Source: Schistosoma haematobium
Taxonomy: Eukaryota > Platyhelminthes > Trematoda > Strigeidida > Schistosomatidae
Length of the DNA: 64,000 bases
NCBI RefSeq assembly: GCF_000699445.3
Contig: NC_067201.1
Location: 25,435,033-25,499,032 of the forward strand
Reading direction: 5' to 3'
This document shows, piece after piece, positions 38,279 to 51,207 of this stretch. The notes beneath the pieces were generated by a model. That model saw nothing but the letters and a program-made list of their open reading frames with translations, was not told the DNA's origin and did not search any database. Every line of letters starts with the position of its first letter. The first letter of the stretch is position 1. Made by a program: the position numbers and the translations under genes.

Positions 38279-39499
38279 CTAAACATTTAAGGTTCCTAAA
38301 ATATCACTTGTGGAATGAGATACACTTAAAGGAGCTAGACCATTCAATGCATTTTCAGAGGAGCAGTATGCATCGATGCAGCGAACAAATAATGGGAGTG
38401 ATTTTATCGTGCGGATAGATTGTGGTAGGTTATTCCAGAGTCTAGAAAATTTACAGGTGAAATGATTCATATAAAGAGATGATTTAGAATGAGTTTGTTT
38501 CACTAGTGACAAGGAATTACGGATGTCATAATGAGAAGTTTCTGCATATTGAATCACGTGATTGGATGTAAACGATAGTTTATGAAGTAGTTTGAAGAAA
38601 AAGGTAAGATTTAGTTTGAGTCTTCTCCTCCATAAAGGGTCTAGCCCAAGTTTATTACATCTAGAATTATAAGTTAAGGTACAATCAGCTCCGAGAATAC
38701 GAAGTTTAAATCGTCTCTGTACTGATTCCAGCCTTAATTTATCCTTTATGCGCGCACTGCTAAGAATAAACGTGCAATATTCCAGAAGAGGTCGAGCACA
38801 AACTTTGTACATTAGAATACGTGACTCAGTGTTGTAAAGATTTCGAGTTATGTAACCTATTAGACGTTGAGACTTAGAGATCTGTTTTAATATATGTTCT
38901 GTAAACGACAAATCTTGGGAATATCTAAGTCCTAAGTCTACTACCGTATGTAACCTAGATAACACTGCTCCATTTGTGGTAATGTCTAGGTTGAGTGATG
39001 TATCGCCGAAGCATATCCATCCACATTTAGCCGTATTAAGCTCCAGTTGCCATTTTAAGTACCACTGTGCTACCTTGTTAAGCTCCATGCTGATGCAATT
39101 TTGCTTATCTTTCAGGTCATGTGGATAAAATGAATATACTACTTTAAGATCATCTGCATATAGAAAAGGCTTACCGACACAAAAACTTTCACAAATATCA
39201 TTGATAAATACTAAAAAGAGCAAAGGACCTAAGACACTACCTTGTATTACACCACTTCTAACAGGGACAGCGTTAGACAATGAAGAGTTAATTTTAACTA
39301 TTTGATGTCGATTGCTGAGAAAGGAATCAAGCCAAGCAAGCAAAGGATTTTGAACCCCATAAGATGCGAGCTTACCTATAAGAAGTTGGTGGCTAACCAT
39401 GTCAAAGGCTTTAGAAATGTCCAGATATAGCATCAGGACCAGATATCCTTGGCTACGTAGAGAATAGACTAAATTAAAGAAGTCAAAATGACATGTCAT
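38279..39499 (-). pseudogene. Reverse transcriptase of the CR1-like element
   Basis: 406 codons open, with LYLDISKAFD, GSVLGPLLFLVFIND and YADD, plus the thumb region and a C-terminal SRLWNNLP segment. The upstream fingers (39966-39600) are in another frame. Confidence 0.8.
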
Positions 39500-39968
39500 G
39501 CAAGAACGATTTTTAAGAAATCCATGTTGAGTATCATTGATAAATTTTCCAGCAAGTAAATAGTTGGAAAGTTCATCACTTATAATTTTTCCATAATCCT
39601 AGAAATAACTGGAGTAATATTTATTGGCCGGTAATTGTTCATGTCAGCCTTATCTCCAGATTTGTAACGTGGTATGATGTACGCGGTTTTCCAACAGTAA
39701 GGGTAAGAACCGGTTTCCATAGAGAGAGTAAACAGCTTTAGAAGAAGAAGTGGAATATCTGGACCACCCTATTTGTAGAGAAATGATGAAATCCCGTCTA
39801 CTCCATGACCTTTCGAAAGCTTAAGGGTATTTATAGCCTTATTAATTTTCATGCATGTAAAGGAGATAGATTTTATTGAGTTGCTAGTCACGCACATAAC
39901 TTTTGAAGCATAGCCACTTATGTTTTTTACACCATTCGCGAATATACTACTGAAAAGGTCGGCCATGG

Positions 39969-41018
39969 TTATAGAGTCGTGCTATTATGCTGGATGCACG
40001 GTATATCAACATTTCGAGTTGCTTTAGTGCGTTTATTGAAAAGGAGAGTTAAGTTTTGTACTTTCGAGTTAGTATTAAGGGCTAACAGCTCCTCATTAAT
40101 GGCTTTTAATCTATGTTTCTCTTTAATTTGATTAAAAATTATTGTTATTTGTGCGACTGCTGTGAAGTCGTTTGACTTAAAATAACGATTCTGTAGGCGT
40201 TTTAGTTTATTACGATATTTAGCTGGTATATATAATTCGTAAGGTTTACTAAACCTGTACGTTTTAAGAGGTACACAGGAATCTAAACAAGAGTTAATGA
40301 TCAGATAGAATTCGTCGATAGCATCCATGAGACTATTACATGAAAAGAAGTTAGCCCAGTCTGAAAGTTTAATCAGTAAATGCAGGAGGTCCCAGTCAGC
40401 ATGTTTATAGTCTCTATATTGACAGGTTTTTTGAATGGGTGGGTTATAAGAGAGATAGATAGGGAGAGCGCTAACTTCTATCTTATTGTCACTGCTTTCA
40501 AATTCATCACATACTTTTACAGATAGTGGGATAACATCTCTACTAAATATTAGATCGAGTATACTATCGCCTCTAGTTGGGGCACGAACCCACTGTGACC
40601 AGCAGTGCATGTTAATGGTTGCCGAGAACTCATCATTACATGACTGACAACTACCAATACTCCAGTTGATCTCAGGATAATTGAAATCCCCAGTGATAAC
40701 CTTAGCATTAAAGTTTTGAGAGGATGCATGTATGAATGCATTGATAATAAGATCATTCCCACTATTCGGATCATCAGGAGCTCTGTATATACATCCAAGT
40801 AGTAGACTATGATTCAGGGTGTTGACTGATATCCAGACCGATTCTGGTAAACTATTCAGGACAAATTTAGTACAACCACCTCCTAGCTTAGTTTCTCTGT
40901 CGCAGCGATAAAGTCGATAGTTCTGGATATTTAATTCTGAATTAGATACTGCTTGAGGGCACCATGTTTCAGTGATAAGTATGAAAGAAGGTTTGGCTAG
41001 AAAAGCTAGTGTTCTCAA
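39969..41018 (-). pseudogene. Endonuclease region of the CR1-like element
   Basis: 349 codons with ITETWCP, RLYRCDRETKLGGGC, GCIYRAPDDPNSG, GDFNYPEINW and ILDLIFSRD. The usual SDHK motif reads SSDNKIEV, so the catalytic His appears replaced by Asn. That would disable cleavage if real. Confidence 0.75.
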
Positions 41019-41194
41019 GGCTGAAATTTTGTTCAGAAGTGAACGTGAATTGATAAGTAATAAGTTTAGAAAGGGAGTGTGGAGTGTAAAAACCGAGAGC
41101 TTCCCTATTGATGTTATGTAGTTTGGATTTGCATAGACTGTGGTTCATTATGTTTGACTGATCGTGTGGGCTATCGCTTGAACAAACTGTATTG

Positions 41195-42727
41195 CTAGTG
41201 GGACCAGGGATTTCCGAAGGCCAAAAAATCATTATTTTGATAAAGTGGGTTAATTTGTTGAACTTGATTAAGCGGACAGTTAAGACAGGCACCTGCCAGT
41301 TGGGTTGATGGTGCGTAACCTAGTAATCCATCTTGCCCAATGGGAAAGTGTTGAAGAAAGTTATGTCTTACAGGTTTATTATTTAAAGCGTTCGATTTTG
41401 AGTAACCTAGTAAACCATCTTGCCCAATGGGAAAGTGTTGAGAATAGTTACGTCTTACAGGTATGTTATTTAAAACGTTTGAGGATAACCGTAGGGTGCG
41501 TTGGTTCATTGTGGTCTGTCCAATATTAGGCCTGCTTACATAATGATTGCAGTGGCCATCTTGTGAGACATTTGAACCAAGTCTGTCCTTAAAACCTCCC
41601 CTACGATGCGTAAGGTAAAGCATGGTGTCGGGAAGTACAGTCTTTTTTATTTGGTAGGGTCATCGTAGTATTTTTGATATTGGGTCTAGAACCAGAAGGT
41701 TCTGTACTTACATTCTTCTTACGTGGCAAAGGTATTTTAATCTTGACAGCGTTTTTAAGAGTTGTAGCATCAGAACTAAGTACTTGCTTATGGGCTTCTA
41801 ATGGTAAACTGGGTAATACCGGATTAGTGACGTCATTAGATGTACATTGACTATCAGATGTCACTACAGACATAACAGGCAAACTAGCATTCTTTGTTGG
41901 TATATCAGAATAATGGAGAACATGATATAGGGTAGGTGCATCAGTGGATCCATCAGCTGATGCATCGTGGTTTGTTGTGATCTCAACACCTTTATTTTCG
42001 TTCAAGGTACGTTTTTGCGTAAGCCTTTGATTGGTGGTCTTATCTGAGACCATACGAGCGTTTCTAAATTTCGTAAGCGCGCAGATTAGCCGCTCGGATT
42101 CTTTTAACCGCTCAGCTAATATATGAGAGTCGAATCTGAACAAGACCGGGCACGAGTATTTCTGGTGCTTTTTATTAAGTCGAATGCATTGGCATGAACT
42201 GTCTTGAAGGTTAGATGCTTTTATTATCGAATTCCTTACAGTTTTATTGGGGATTCTGTCAGGTATATTATAGACAATCACGTTATTACGAGAGATTATT
42301 CGCTTGGTAACTTCATTAACGATAAAGTCGATAACAGATTCTGCTTTTATGATGTCATCAAGTTCCGCAGGAAAGATATCTTTTGACAGGAGCAGCTTAG
42401 GGGTGATAATGTCTGTATTTCTTGTTTCAAATCATCATGCTTTGATAAAGAGCTAGCAAGTGACTCAACTTTAGAACGCATGTCGGTTAGTTGTTTAAAG
42501 ACAGTGTTTAATTCACTCTTAATATTATCGATACTCTTTGATCCTGATGTGGAACTCATTATTAAATTAGAGACAGAGTCATCCAGCATCAGATGTGGTG
42601 TAAGACCTATCCCAACATTATCAGCTTCAAATGGAGTAGCAGAACATGGGGAATAGGTAATAACAAAATTGTTATTATCTGAAGTATTGGGGCTTTTCCG
42701 GGCTCGTTTTTTTGACAGTCGACCCAT
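41195..42727 (-). pseudogene. ORF1 of the CR1-like element
   Basis: The frame begins MGRLSKKRARKSP (basic start), then has a heptad-like stretch (IKSELNTVFKQLTDMRSKVE) suggesting a coiled coil, then an RRM-like segment (VIVYNIPDRIPNK to RNARMVSDK), then a tail with a tandem 27-28 residue repeat ending in FPIGQDGLLGY. These are typical nucleic-acid-binding ORF1 features. At least two frame changes break it. Confidence 0.65.
41314..41480 (-). repeat. 82-bp tandem duplication inside CR1 ORF1
   Basis: Two adjacent similar units (about 41318-41400 and 41401-41483) share 'catcttgcccaatgggaaag' and flanks. Translated on the minus strand they give the repeated motif QHFPIGQDGLLGY. Confidence 0.7.
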
Positions 42728-44300
42728 ATCGCTATAAGTATAGATTTTAAAGCTATTTATGAGTTATAAACTAGGATTCAACGATATTTAAACAATATAA
42801 ACATCTGATACTACTGAATAAAGGATTTAGCTGCCTAATCACAAGTTAAATGTTCACATGCTAGATAAGATGGAAAAGTTCCCTTAACCAGTTCAAATGT
42901 TGGATAGAATACTGAGGCGAAATTATGTGTTCAGCAATAATGATGTGTACCAGGAAGGTAGTCATGAAAGGTTCTACGTGAGTTTGCAGCAGATAACACA
43001 GAATATTAAACACATAATAATTTGCATCATGAGAAGTTATTTATGAAATGACGGAGAACATACATCTTTCGCTAGTTCTACTGATGCATTATGGTGAACA
43101 GGAAATAAAATATATATAAACAAGACAGTGTGTAACTCGTATACGAACGTTCGTCTAAATTCAAACTAATAGATTCACAGTATTTGGTCGTTGAGTTCAT
43201 GTATGACATAAAGGAGGAAATTATATTTGTGAAACAATCAGTGAGTAAACATTTCATTCAGTAGTCTGATTTAAGCTTCTTCAATGGAAGTCATTAAGTA
43301 TCAAACAATCAGATATAAATACATGGTCTACACATTGTTATTTCTTTACATTATTACTTGATCTGGATAATTTATCTAGTAGATGGATAATATATGAACT
43401 ATTTATTCATGATAAATAACTATGTTCCTCATTCATTTCCCTTGAAAATGCTTAAATCAGACTATCGACTGAAATGTTTTCGTAGTTGAGATTCTCACAA
43501 TTACAATTTCCTCCATAATAAGTCACATGTTTTCCATACTTTATCTGAATAAAACACCCAATTAACCGTTTCATATTCAGTGTAGATTTAATTTACTTAA
43601 ATCGTGTCAGACGACATTTCGATTGATTGATATCGATCCTTTCAATAAATTGCTTAGTGATAAAGGATTAAAATCAATTCTGAAATGTACTAAGCAGGAA
43701 ATGAGTGAAATTGATGTTTTTCAATTGTAGTGAAATATTGTATTCATTTATTATTTATTCATTTAGAAATTTAAGAGTTTTCTTTACAAAAGCATTTTAT
43801 GACTTAAATTATCACAATAAAATTCTTCTGTACAAACGTACCACTTGATGTATCAGCCTATCACTAAAATAGGTAGTATACGTTATTGATAATAAAATTA
43901 CAGTCATCGTGACTATTCACTCATGAAGTGACTAAAGAATCCAAAATAAATCACACTATTAATGCCTGACGGTTCTAGTCGAGCTTATTTAGGAAATTTC
44001 GTGATTTATACAAACCTTTCAATGGGTAATACGTTTTACGAATGACAAATTTTAAAGCGTTTTTAATGTTTACATATTATGTTATGCAGGGTCTTTCACC
44101 CTATTATCAAATGTTGCACTGTAAACTAGTTCACACTTACATATGAAATCTTTGCATATGCGATTAAGCGATAGATATAACCGTAAGCTATTAACGTTTC
44201 AGATGGTACATGTTCGTCCAATTATTGACACTAATACCCTTCTATCTGCATATAATAGTCAATGTTCAACGAACACTGTTAGAAAAGTCAAAATACTCAC

Positions 44301-45649
44301 GTGGACTTCAAACCCCTATTTAATAAAGAAATAAATTATGATTTTATGTTGATGGCAGATACAAACGGTGAACTCAAAAACGAGTTACTAAATTATTCAG
44401 TCATGAACGATTGCGAATATCAGTGTACTTCGAAAGCTGGTGTTTGGTCTAAAGTAGATAATTGAAGGAAATTTTGTGACAAATCCACAACTGATGATGA
44501 GTAATTTTAAAGAAACGTTCGAGTGTAGATAACAATAAAAAGCGACACAATTTTTCGAAATCCTATTCCTCCAATATTATTTTTCCCTTTCTAATTTGGA
44601 GAATTCATTTACCTACCCTTAAGTGGAAGTTGGTCATGAACTAAGCATTAATTATTCATCTCAATACTGCATAATTACGAAGGGCATATATTTTATCTTG
44701 ATTCCAGATTCTTGAACATTCAGTCACAGCTGAACATCTATACAGAAAGTGTATGAAGCTTCAGACGAAAGGCACTGGCAATCCACGCAACTGACGGAAA
44801 AGAACATTAGACGAATGAATGTCAAAATAGCTTTCAAGTCAAACATTCAATCTTATTTCGTAAACTAACACTGAACAGAAACATAATCCAATTATCTCAT
44901 ACAAAATAGCATATTTTGTGTGACATTCAAATACAAATATATATATTCGTGTATATTGATGAAAGGTAGGTCGGTTTAGATGTGGTCAATTCCTAATTTG
45001 GAGGTGCCAATAGTATTTATATACAATGGATATTTTTGAAGGTATTTTACTCATCCTTTATTACGCACACGATGCATAAATGAGTTAGTTTACCAGTGAA
45101 ATTCAAAATACTAAAATAAACCAGTTTATGGTTGACCTAGTGAGGATAATCATAATTAGGAAAACGGAAACACTGTCATATTATCTGTTCAATGAAACCT
45201 GTTATTCCTTTGACAATTACTGTACTTTGGAACATTCTCTCTTAGTAAACTAATCATAGCTTCATTCTGTGATAAATTCTGTGAGATTATGTGACTCAAT
45301 AATGATTGTTTCATGACAAATGGTTTCAAGTTATATACGGAAGCTTATCAGTAGAGTTGAAAAATTACTTGTTAATGAATTAGTCTTGTACAATAATTCT
45401 ATATTGCAATAATTCACTTACGATCCTCTGTAAAATCAGCAATATTAAGAAGAGAAATTGTTGGTTAATATTTCGATGTTCATCAACGTGTTTGTGAAAA
45501 GATTTCACGACTAAACCATTGGAGTGACTAAAAGGGGAGACAAAGATGGTCAATAATGATCGCTGATGAATAAAAATTGAGTGTGTATATCTTAAACAAA
45601 TCACAATGACATTTGAGAACAAAAAAGATGTAAACATGATCCGATTACC

Positions 45650-45715
<66 letters not shown>

Positions 45716-46798
45716 TATGATGAAAGGCAGATCAGATTAGATGTGATCTATTCCAAATTTGGTGGTACCGGTGGTATTTATATTCAATGAATATTTTGTG
45801 ATGTATAGTAAAGATCACCAGTAGAGTTAAAATAAAACTTGCTATTGAACTAGTCTTTTAAAATAATTCTATATTGCAATAATTCACTTATCCTCTTATG
45901 GGAATCAAACAACAATAAAAAAAGGGAAATTGTTAGTCAACGTTTGATTATTATGAAACGTATTCGTGAAAAAATTTCACAACTAAACCATTCGAATGAT
46001 TAGAAAGGAGGCAAAGACCATTATCCGTTATGAGTACAGGTAAAATATTACCTTGTAAAAAACTAGCTGTTTTAAATACTTCTTTTATCTTAAATAGCTC
46101 AATATACTACTGATTATGCTTAGTTACATATAACATATCATCTAAGAACAAATTCCAGCTTCAAGTTAATAGACAAATCATTGGTAGTTATTTCGGAATT
46201 CAACTGACATGAACTACTTACCCATGAACCTCCGAAAATAATTTGTAGAATAATGATTGAAGATGATTTATTCAACCTGTATTACTGTAATTTTTTAACT
46301 TCCCATTCTATAGCTATTAATGTTTTACTAATACAAATACGTAATATTCAACTAATATTTGCATAGTTACAGCCGATTTTCACTTTTTCTGCACACTATA
46401 GACATTACAATATTTATGTTGTTCGATTGTAGTTCTGTATTCTCATGAAGGGAAAGTAATTTATTCATAAGAATTTACATACGACGTGGGTAGTTGGTTG
46501 CGAAATCCTGATATAGTGAACAGTTTTATCACTGAACGTTTGCTCCAATTAAGTCAACTTCAAACTTATCAAGGTGGACGTGTTTACATTTTGTGATAAT
46601 AAAATTAAATTGTTCAGGGCTACTTCGAAATTATTCATATTCACTTTATTATTTCTTTCTCTATCAAATATTACTAGTAATGCAGTACGTTCTTTTGACT
46701 AACGAAGACGACTAGTTACTATTAGTCTGAGACTTACCCACATATGAATTTTGCAAGAATGAACCAAGAACTATCATCAATGCAATGAACAGAAACAT
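44301..46798 (-). pseudogene. Gene A copy 3: decaying micro-exon gene fragment
   Basis: Exon 1 (46798-46738, 61 nt) is identical to copy 1 with its GTAAGT donor. Exon 2 (46231-46222) keeps its 10 bases and donor, but the acceptor AG has become GG. Exon 3 (44315-44301) is cut from 21 to 15 nt, with AG and GTGAGT intact. Exon 4 (near 43100) has lost both its acceptor AG (now AC) and its GTACGT donor. Exons 5 to 8 are not present in this copy. The TATA region reads TATACAAA instead of TATATAAA. It is therefore a pseudogene, though exon 1 could still be transcribed. Confidence 0.7.
45655..45718. repeat. (TA)n microsatellite, third copy
   Basis: About 64 bases of TA repeats with one TG interruption. 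A shorter tract lies near 44936. Confidence 0.95.
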
Positions 46799-47510
46799 TG
46801 TTTTTTTTTAAAATTAAAGTAGTTAGAAAATATGTGTTTGTATACTTTTTAAAAGTTAAATTTGAGTAGTGACTCTACGTGTACTGTGTATCTAGTGACT
46901 ATCTAAATGCTTCATATTACCGAGTTTTTCATTATTTAACAGAGCTAAATCTTTGATTGACGGATACGTGTGAATTCAGCAAACAATGACATAAATTGCG
47001 ATTAGAGTAATCAACAATTGTAAATAGAATTAAAATTAAATGAGATCAGAAAAATGAATTATTTAGTTTCCTTTTTAACTAGTTTTTCCAAATTACCCAG
47101 TGTTCTCTCTCACATAAATGTAACACTGTAACAAACAACTTAAGAAAACGTATGTACTTTTAGTCAATGAAATATATGCCGCCAAAAGTATATCAGTTCA
47201 TTCATGAATTAAACAAAGTAGGGTCTGATCAATAATAATAGTGCACAAAATGGTATGTTGTTTGCAAGTAATTGATCCATTCACAGAAAAAGAAAACGTT
47301 GGATATTGATGGTGACGTTCAATAAATTTTAAAGTTCTAAATTATACTATGCATTTTTCACAGCTTATGTTCATTTTCAAGCATTCATAGTCTGTGATCG
47401 ATTAAATTCTTATTGACATATGTGCATCCTATGCAGATCACGTCGATACCGTAATAAGTCACAAGCAGGTACATCCGGATGACGAGTCTCAAGTAGAATG
47501 AAAAGGGCAT

Positions 47511-48200
47511 CACTATCTATCTCTAACAAAACAATGCCTTTAAGATGGTTCTGGTTGTTGAAAAGGTAAACTGTTGTTTCAAAATCTTCACAGTGAATTC
47601 GTTATCTTCTAAAATGTATGCACGACCTTTTGTCACATAATCTGAATATATTATCTCGAATGAATGTACACTTTCTATATTTTGGCCATCATTGGTTTTT
47701 GTTTGACAACTAGTGGCGTTTGTTCTGTTGATTTCATGGCTAGCAGTAAGACCGTTGATGGTTATTTATAACTACCATTAGGAGTACAGTGATGATGTAC
47801 TCTCATATTTGAATAAAACAGATATTCACAGAATAACAAATGTAATAAAGCTCAAAAGGTAAATGACTAGGAACATTTTGATACAAACAGTAGCATTTCT
47901 GTAATACGTTGACAACAGACTATGGGTGCTGAATCTTTTTCAACAGTTACATAAATTCATTATTTGATAGATGATTTATTTTCAGACATTGCCATCCATG
48001 TTACCCGAACAATCACTTAAATTGTAAATTCACTTTTAACACGTATATTAAAAAGCATAATAATGAAAAATTTCTGTTGTTGATTACATATAAAACTGAT
48101 TGACCAGCTTTGGAAATGAACCAGTTGATAAAATCACTGAAGAAACCGTTATATGACTTATTGGATAAGTTTAGGTTGAAAATATTTTGATATACCATTA
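47511..48200. other. Gene-free spacer
   Basis: AT-rich sequence between the third copy and the second RTE-like element. No exon or element could be recognised. Confidence 0.4.
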
Positions 48201-50745
48201 TAGATAACTCCGCCTTGAGTCCCTCCGGGGGCTACTGCAGGTCACAAGCCCGGATAAGGGAGGAGGGTCGGGCATGGGGTTAGCGAACCCATCCCGTAGA
48301 AAACTAACTCGCTAAAAATACGCTAACCAGAAAAAATTATTCAAACCTTTTAAACTCTGCCCTGGGAGTCAGGTCTTCATTTAGAAGAACTACGACGCCT
48401 CATGATGAAAGCCAAATTCCGGATCACACTACGCAGAACCAAATCGACCATATCTGCATCAACAAAACGTTCAGGAGGACGATGGAGGACGTGCGAACCA
48501 AGAGAGAAGCTCATATAGCCTCAGATCGTCACTTGCTGGTCGCCAAGATGAAATTGAAACTCAAGAAGCACAAGACGATGGGGCGGACAATATCACAAAA
48601 GTTCAATAAGGCCTTTCTTCAGGATACTAACAAACTCAACAAATTCAAGATAGACCTCAGCAACAAGTTCCAGGCCTTTCATGATATACTCAATGGAGAA
48701 GGAACTACTGTGGAGAGCAACTGGAAGGGGATCAAAGAGGCAATCACTTCAACATGTCATGAGGTCCTGGGCCACAAGAAGCAACATCACAAGGAATGGA
48801 TCACTGTTGATACACTGGATACAATTCAAGAAAGAAGGGACAAGAAGGCAGCAATCAATACCAGTGGAACAAGAGCAGAAAAAGCCAAGGCACAAGCTGA
48901 ATACACGGAAATAAACAAACAAGTGAAGAGGAGCATCAGAACCGACAAATGTAAATATGTGGAAGAATTAGCAACGACGGCGGAAAAGGCTGCAAGAGAA
49001 GGAAACATGAGACAATTGTATGACACGACAAAGAAACTCTCTGGAAATCGCCGCAAACCAGAACGACCAGTGAAAAGCAAGGAAGGCAAGGTAATCACCA
49101 ACATTGATGAGCAACAAAACAGGTGGGTAGAACACTTCATAGAACTCTTGAATCGGCCAGCCCCACTGAACCCACCCATGATCGAAGCAGCACCCACGGA
49201 CCTTCCAATCAATGTTGGCCCACCAACAATTGGAGAAATCAGCATGGCCATCAGACAAATCAAGAGTGGTAAAGCAGCAGGACCGGACAACATCCCAGCA
49301 GAGGCACTAAAAGCAGACGTAGCGGTAACTGCACGGATACTCCACATTCTCTTCAATAAGATTTGGGATGAGGAACAAGTACCAACAGACTGGAAAGAAG
49401 GACTACTGATCAAAATACCGAAGAAAGGCGATCTCAACAAGTGTGATAACTACAGGGCATCACTCTTCTCTCAATACCGGGAAAAGTCTTCAACATGGTA
49501 TTGTTAAACAGGATGAAGGACTCCATAGACGCCCAACTTCGTGACCAACAGGCAGGATTCCGTAAGGGTAGATCGTGTACAGACCAAATCGCAACTCTAC
49601 GGATCATTGTGGAACAATCACTTGAATGGAATTCATAACTCTACATCAACTTAATTGACTACGAAAAGGCATTTGATAGCGTGGATAGAAAAACACTATG
49701 GAAACTTCTTCGACACTACGGCGTACCTCAGAAGATAGTCAATATCATACAGAACTCATATGATGGATTACACTGCAAAATCGTGCATGGAGGACAGTTG
49801 ACAAAGTCGTTCGAAGTAAAGACCGGTGTCAGGCAAGGTTGCTTACTCTCACCGTTTCTCTTCCTCCTGGTGATTGACTGGATCATGAAGACGTCAACAT
49901 CTGAAGGGAAGCACGGGATACAGTGGACATCTAGGATGCAGTTGGACGATCTAGACTTCGCAGATGATCTGGCCCTTCTATCCCAAACGCAACAACAGAT
50001 GCAGGAGAAGACGACCAGTATAGCAGCAACCTCAGCAGCAGTAGGTCTCAATATGCACAAAGGGAAAAGCAAGATTCTCCGATACAACACAGTATGCACC
50101 AATCCAATCACAATTGAAGGAGAAGATTTGGAAGATGTAAAAACCTTTACATATTTTGGCAGCATCATTGATGAACAGGGTGCATCTGATGCAGATGTGA
50201 AGGCGCAGATTGGCAAAGCAAGAGCAGCATATTTACAACTGAGGAACATCTGGAGCTCAAAGCAACTGTCAACCAACACCAAGGTCAGAATTTTCAATAC
50301 AAATGTCAAGACACTACTACTATATGGGGCGGAAACCTGGAGAACTACGAAAGCCATCATCCAGAAAATACAGGTGTTTATTAATAGTTGTCTACGCAAA
50401 ATACTTCGGATCCGTTGGCCGGACACTATTAGCAACAACCCACTGTGGGAGAGAACAAACCAGATCCCAGCGGAGGAAGAAATCAGGAAGAAGCGCTGGA
50501 AGTGGATAGGACACACATTGAGGAAAGCACCAAACTGCATCACAAGACAAGCCCTCACATGGAATTCTGAAGGCCAAAGGAGAAGTGGAAGACCAAAAAT
50601 ATATTACTTCGAGAAATGAAGATAGACATGAGAAAAATGAACAAGAATTGGATGGAATTAGAAAAGGAGGCCCATGAACGAGTGGGTTGGAGAATGCTGG
50701 TCAGCGGCCTATGCTCCATTGGGAGTAACAGGCGTAAGTAAGCAA
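48201..50745 (+). mobile_element. RTE-like non-LTR retrotransposon with endonuclease deleted
   Basis: A 5' end of higher G+C (48201-48360) runs directly into the end of the endonuclease domain (QIDHICINKTFRRTMEDVR near 48430), so most of the endonuclease is missing. The linker-to-RT frame is 48482-49507 (with SGKAAGPDNIPAEALK), then RT continues from about 49500 with [33 protein letters not shown] and [12 protein letters not shown] (49681-50619). A frame change near 49455, a stop near 49636 and another frame change near 50600 disable it. The 3' end matches 15700-16000. Confidence 0.85.
49681..50619 (+). pseudogene. RT palm to C-terminal domain of the second RTE-like element
   Basis: 312 codons with [25 protein letters not shown], the catalytic FADD box, and a C-terminal region with [12 protein letters not shown] and [18 protein letters not shown]. 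The final segment expected from the copy at 15.7 kb is in another frame. Confidence 0.8.
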
Positions 50746-51174
50746 TTAATGATACTACTAGTGAGTAGCTTTGACATGTGTGATAATATTTTCTCGAAAC
50801 TCATCTCCAATCTGTCAATATTTGAATTGTTGTTAAACAGGAGTAATTATTGTAGCTGCCATATTGAAGTGACATGTGCAAAATATCTTCATAATCAGAG
50901 ATCAATAGTTTCAATCAGAGCAGATGATAAAATAGGCCATAAAACTAATCCTTATTCAAATTTTGTAGTTTAATTTTTTAATCTGTTAAACCACCAGTCA
51001 AATAAGTGTACACCATCCGACGTGTACTCAAACATAATTCGCAGTTACACCATGTCCATCATGAAAATGTTTATGTATGGTATCGATTTATGTAAATCAT
51101 TGCTTTTTAAAAATCGAATTTCATTCTCAAATCCCCCAACTTAATGTTCAGCTTTTCATGTATAAACAGGTCTT

Positions 51175-51176
<2 letters not shown>

Positions 51177-51207
<31 letters not shown>
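51177..51207. repeat. (ATT)n microsatellite at the right-arm edge
   Basis: Ten or so ATT units lie where the right arm begins. The left arm has an (ATA)n tract at about 12016 at the matching place. Confidence 0.9.

Larger units (their letters stand above)
37770..42760 (-). mobile_element. CR1-like non-LTR retrotransposon, nearly complete, mutated
   Basis: On the minus strand ORF1 (42727 to about 41195) is followed by an endonuclease (41018-39969), an RT (39966-38279) and a 3' UTR ending in an (ATT)n-like tail near 37770. RT motifs are LDISKAFDMVSH, SGVIQGSVLGPLLFLVFIND and FLYADDLKVVY, the CR1/jockey-type pattern. Schistosomes carry CR1-like families such as SR1. Frame breaks lie near 42340, 41000, 39770 and 39600. 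Its 5' end abuts the third copy of the duplicated arm. Confidence 0.85.
42840..47510 (+). repeat. Third, partial direct copy of the arm
   Basis: This stretch matches about 6940-11960 of the left arm in the same orientation. For example 46685-46798 is identical by eye to 10655-10768. It starts right after the 5' end of the CR1-like element and ends shortly before the RTE-like element at 48.2 kb. It holds the 5' half of gene A (exons 1 to 4 region) but not the region of exons 5 to 8. Confidence 0.88.

Noticed and set aside
48826..49440. 204-codon minus-strand ORF
   Set aside because: It is the reverse-strand shadow of the RTE-like polyprotein at 48482-49507.
49728..50558. 276-codon minus-strand ORF
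   Set aside because: It is the reverse-strand shadow of the RT frame at 49681-50619.
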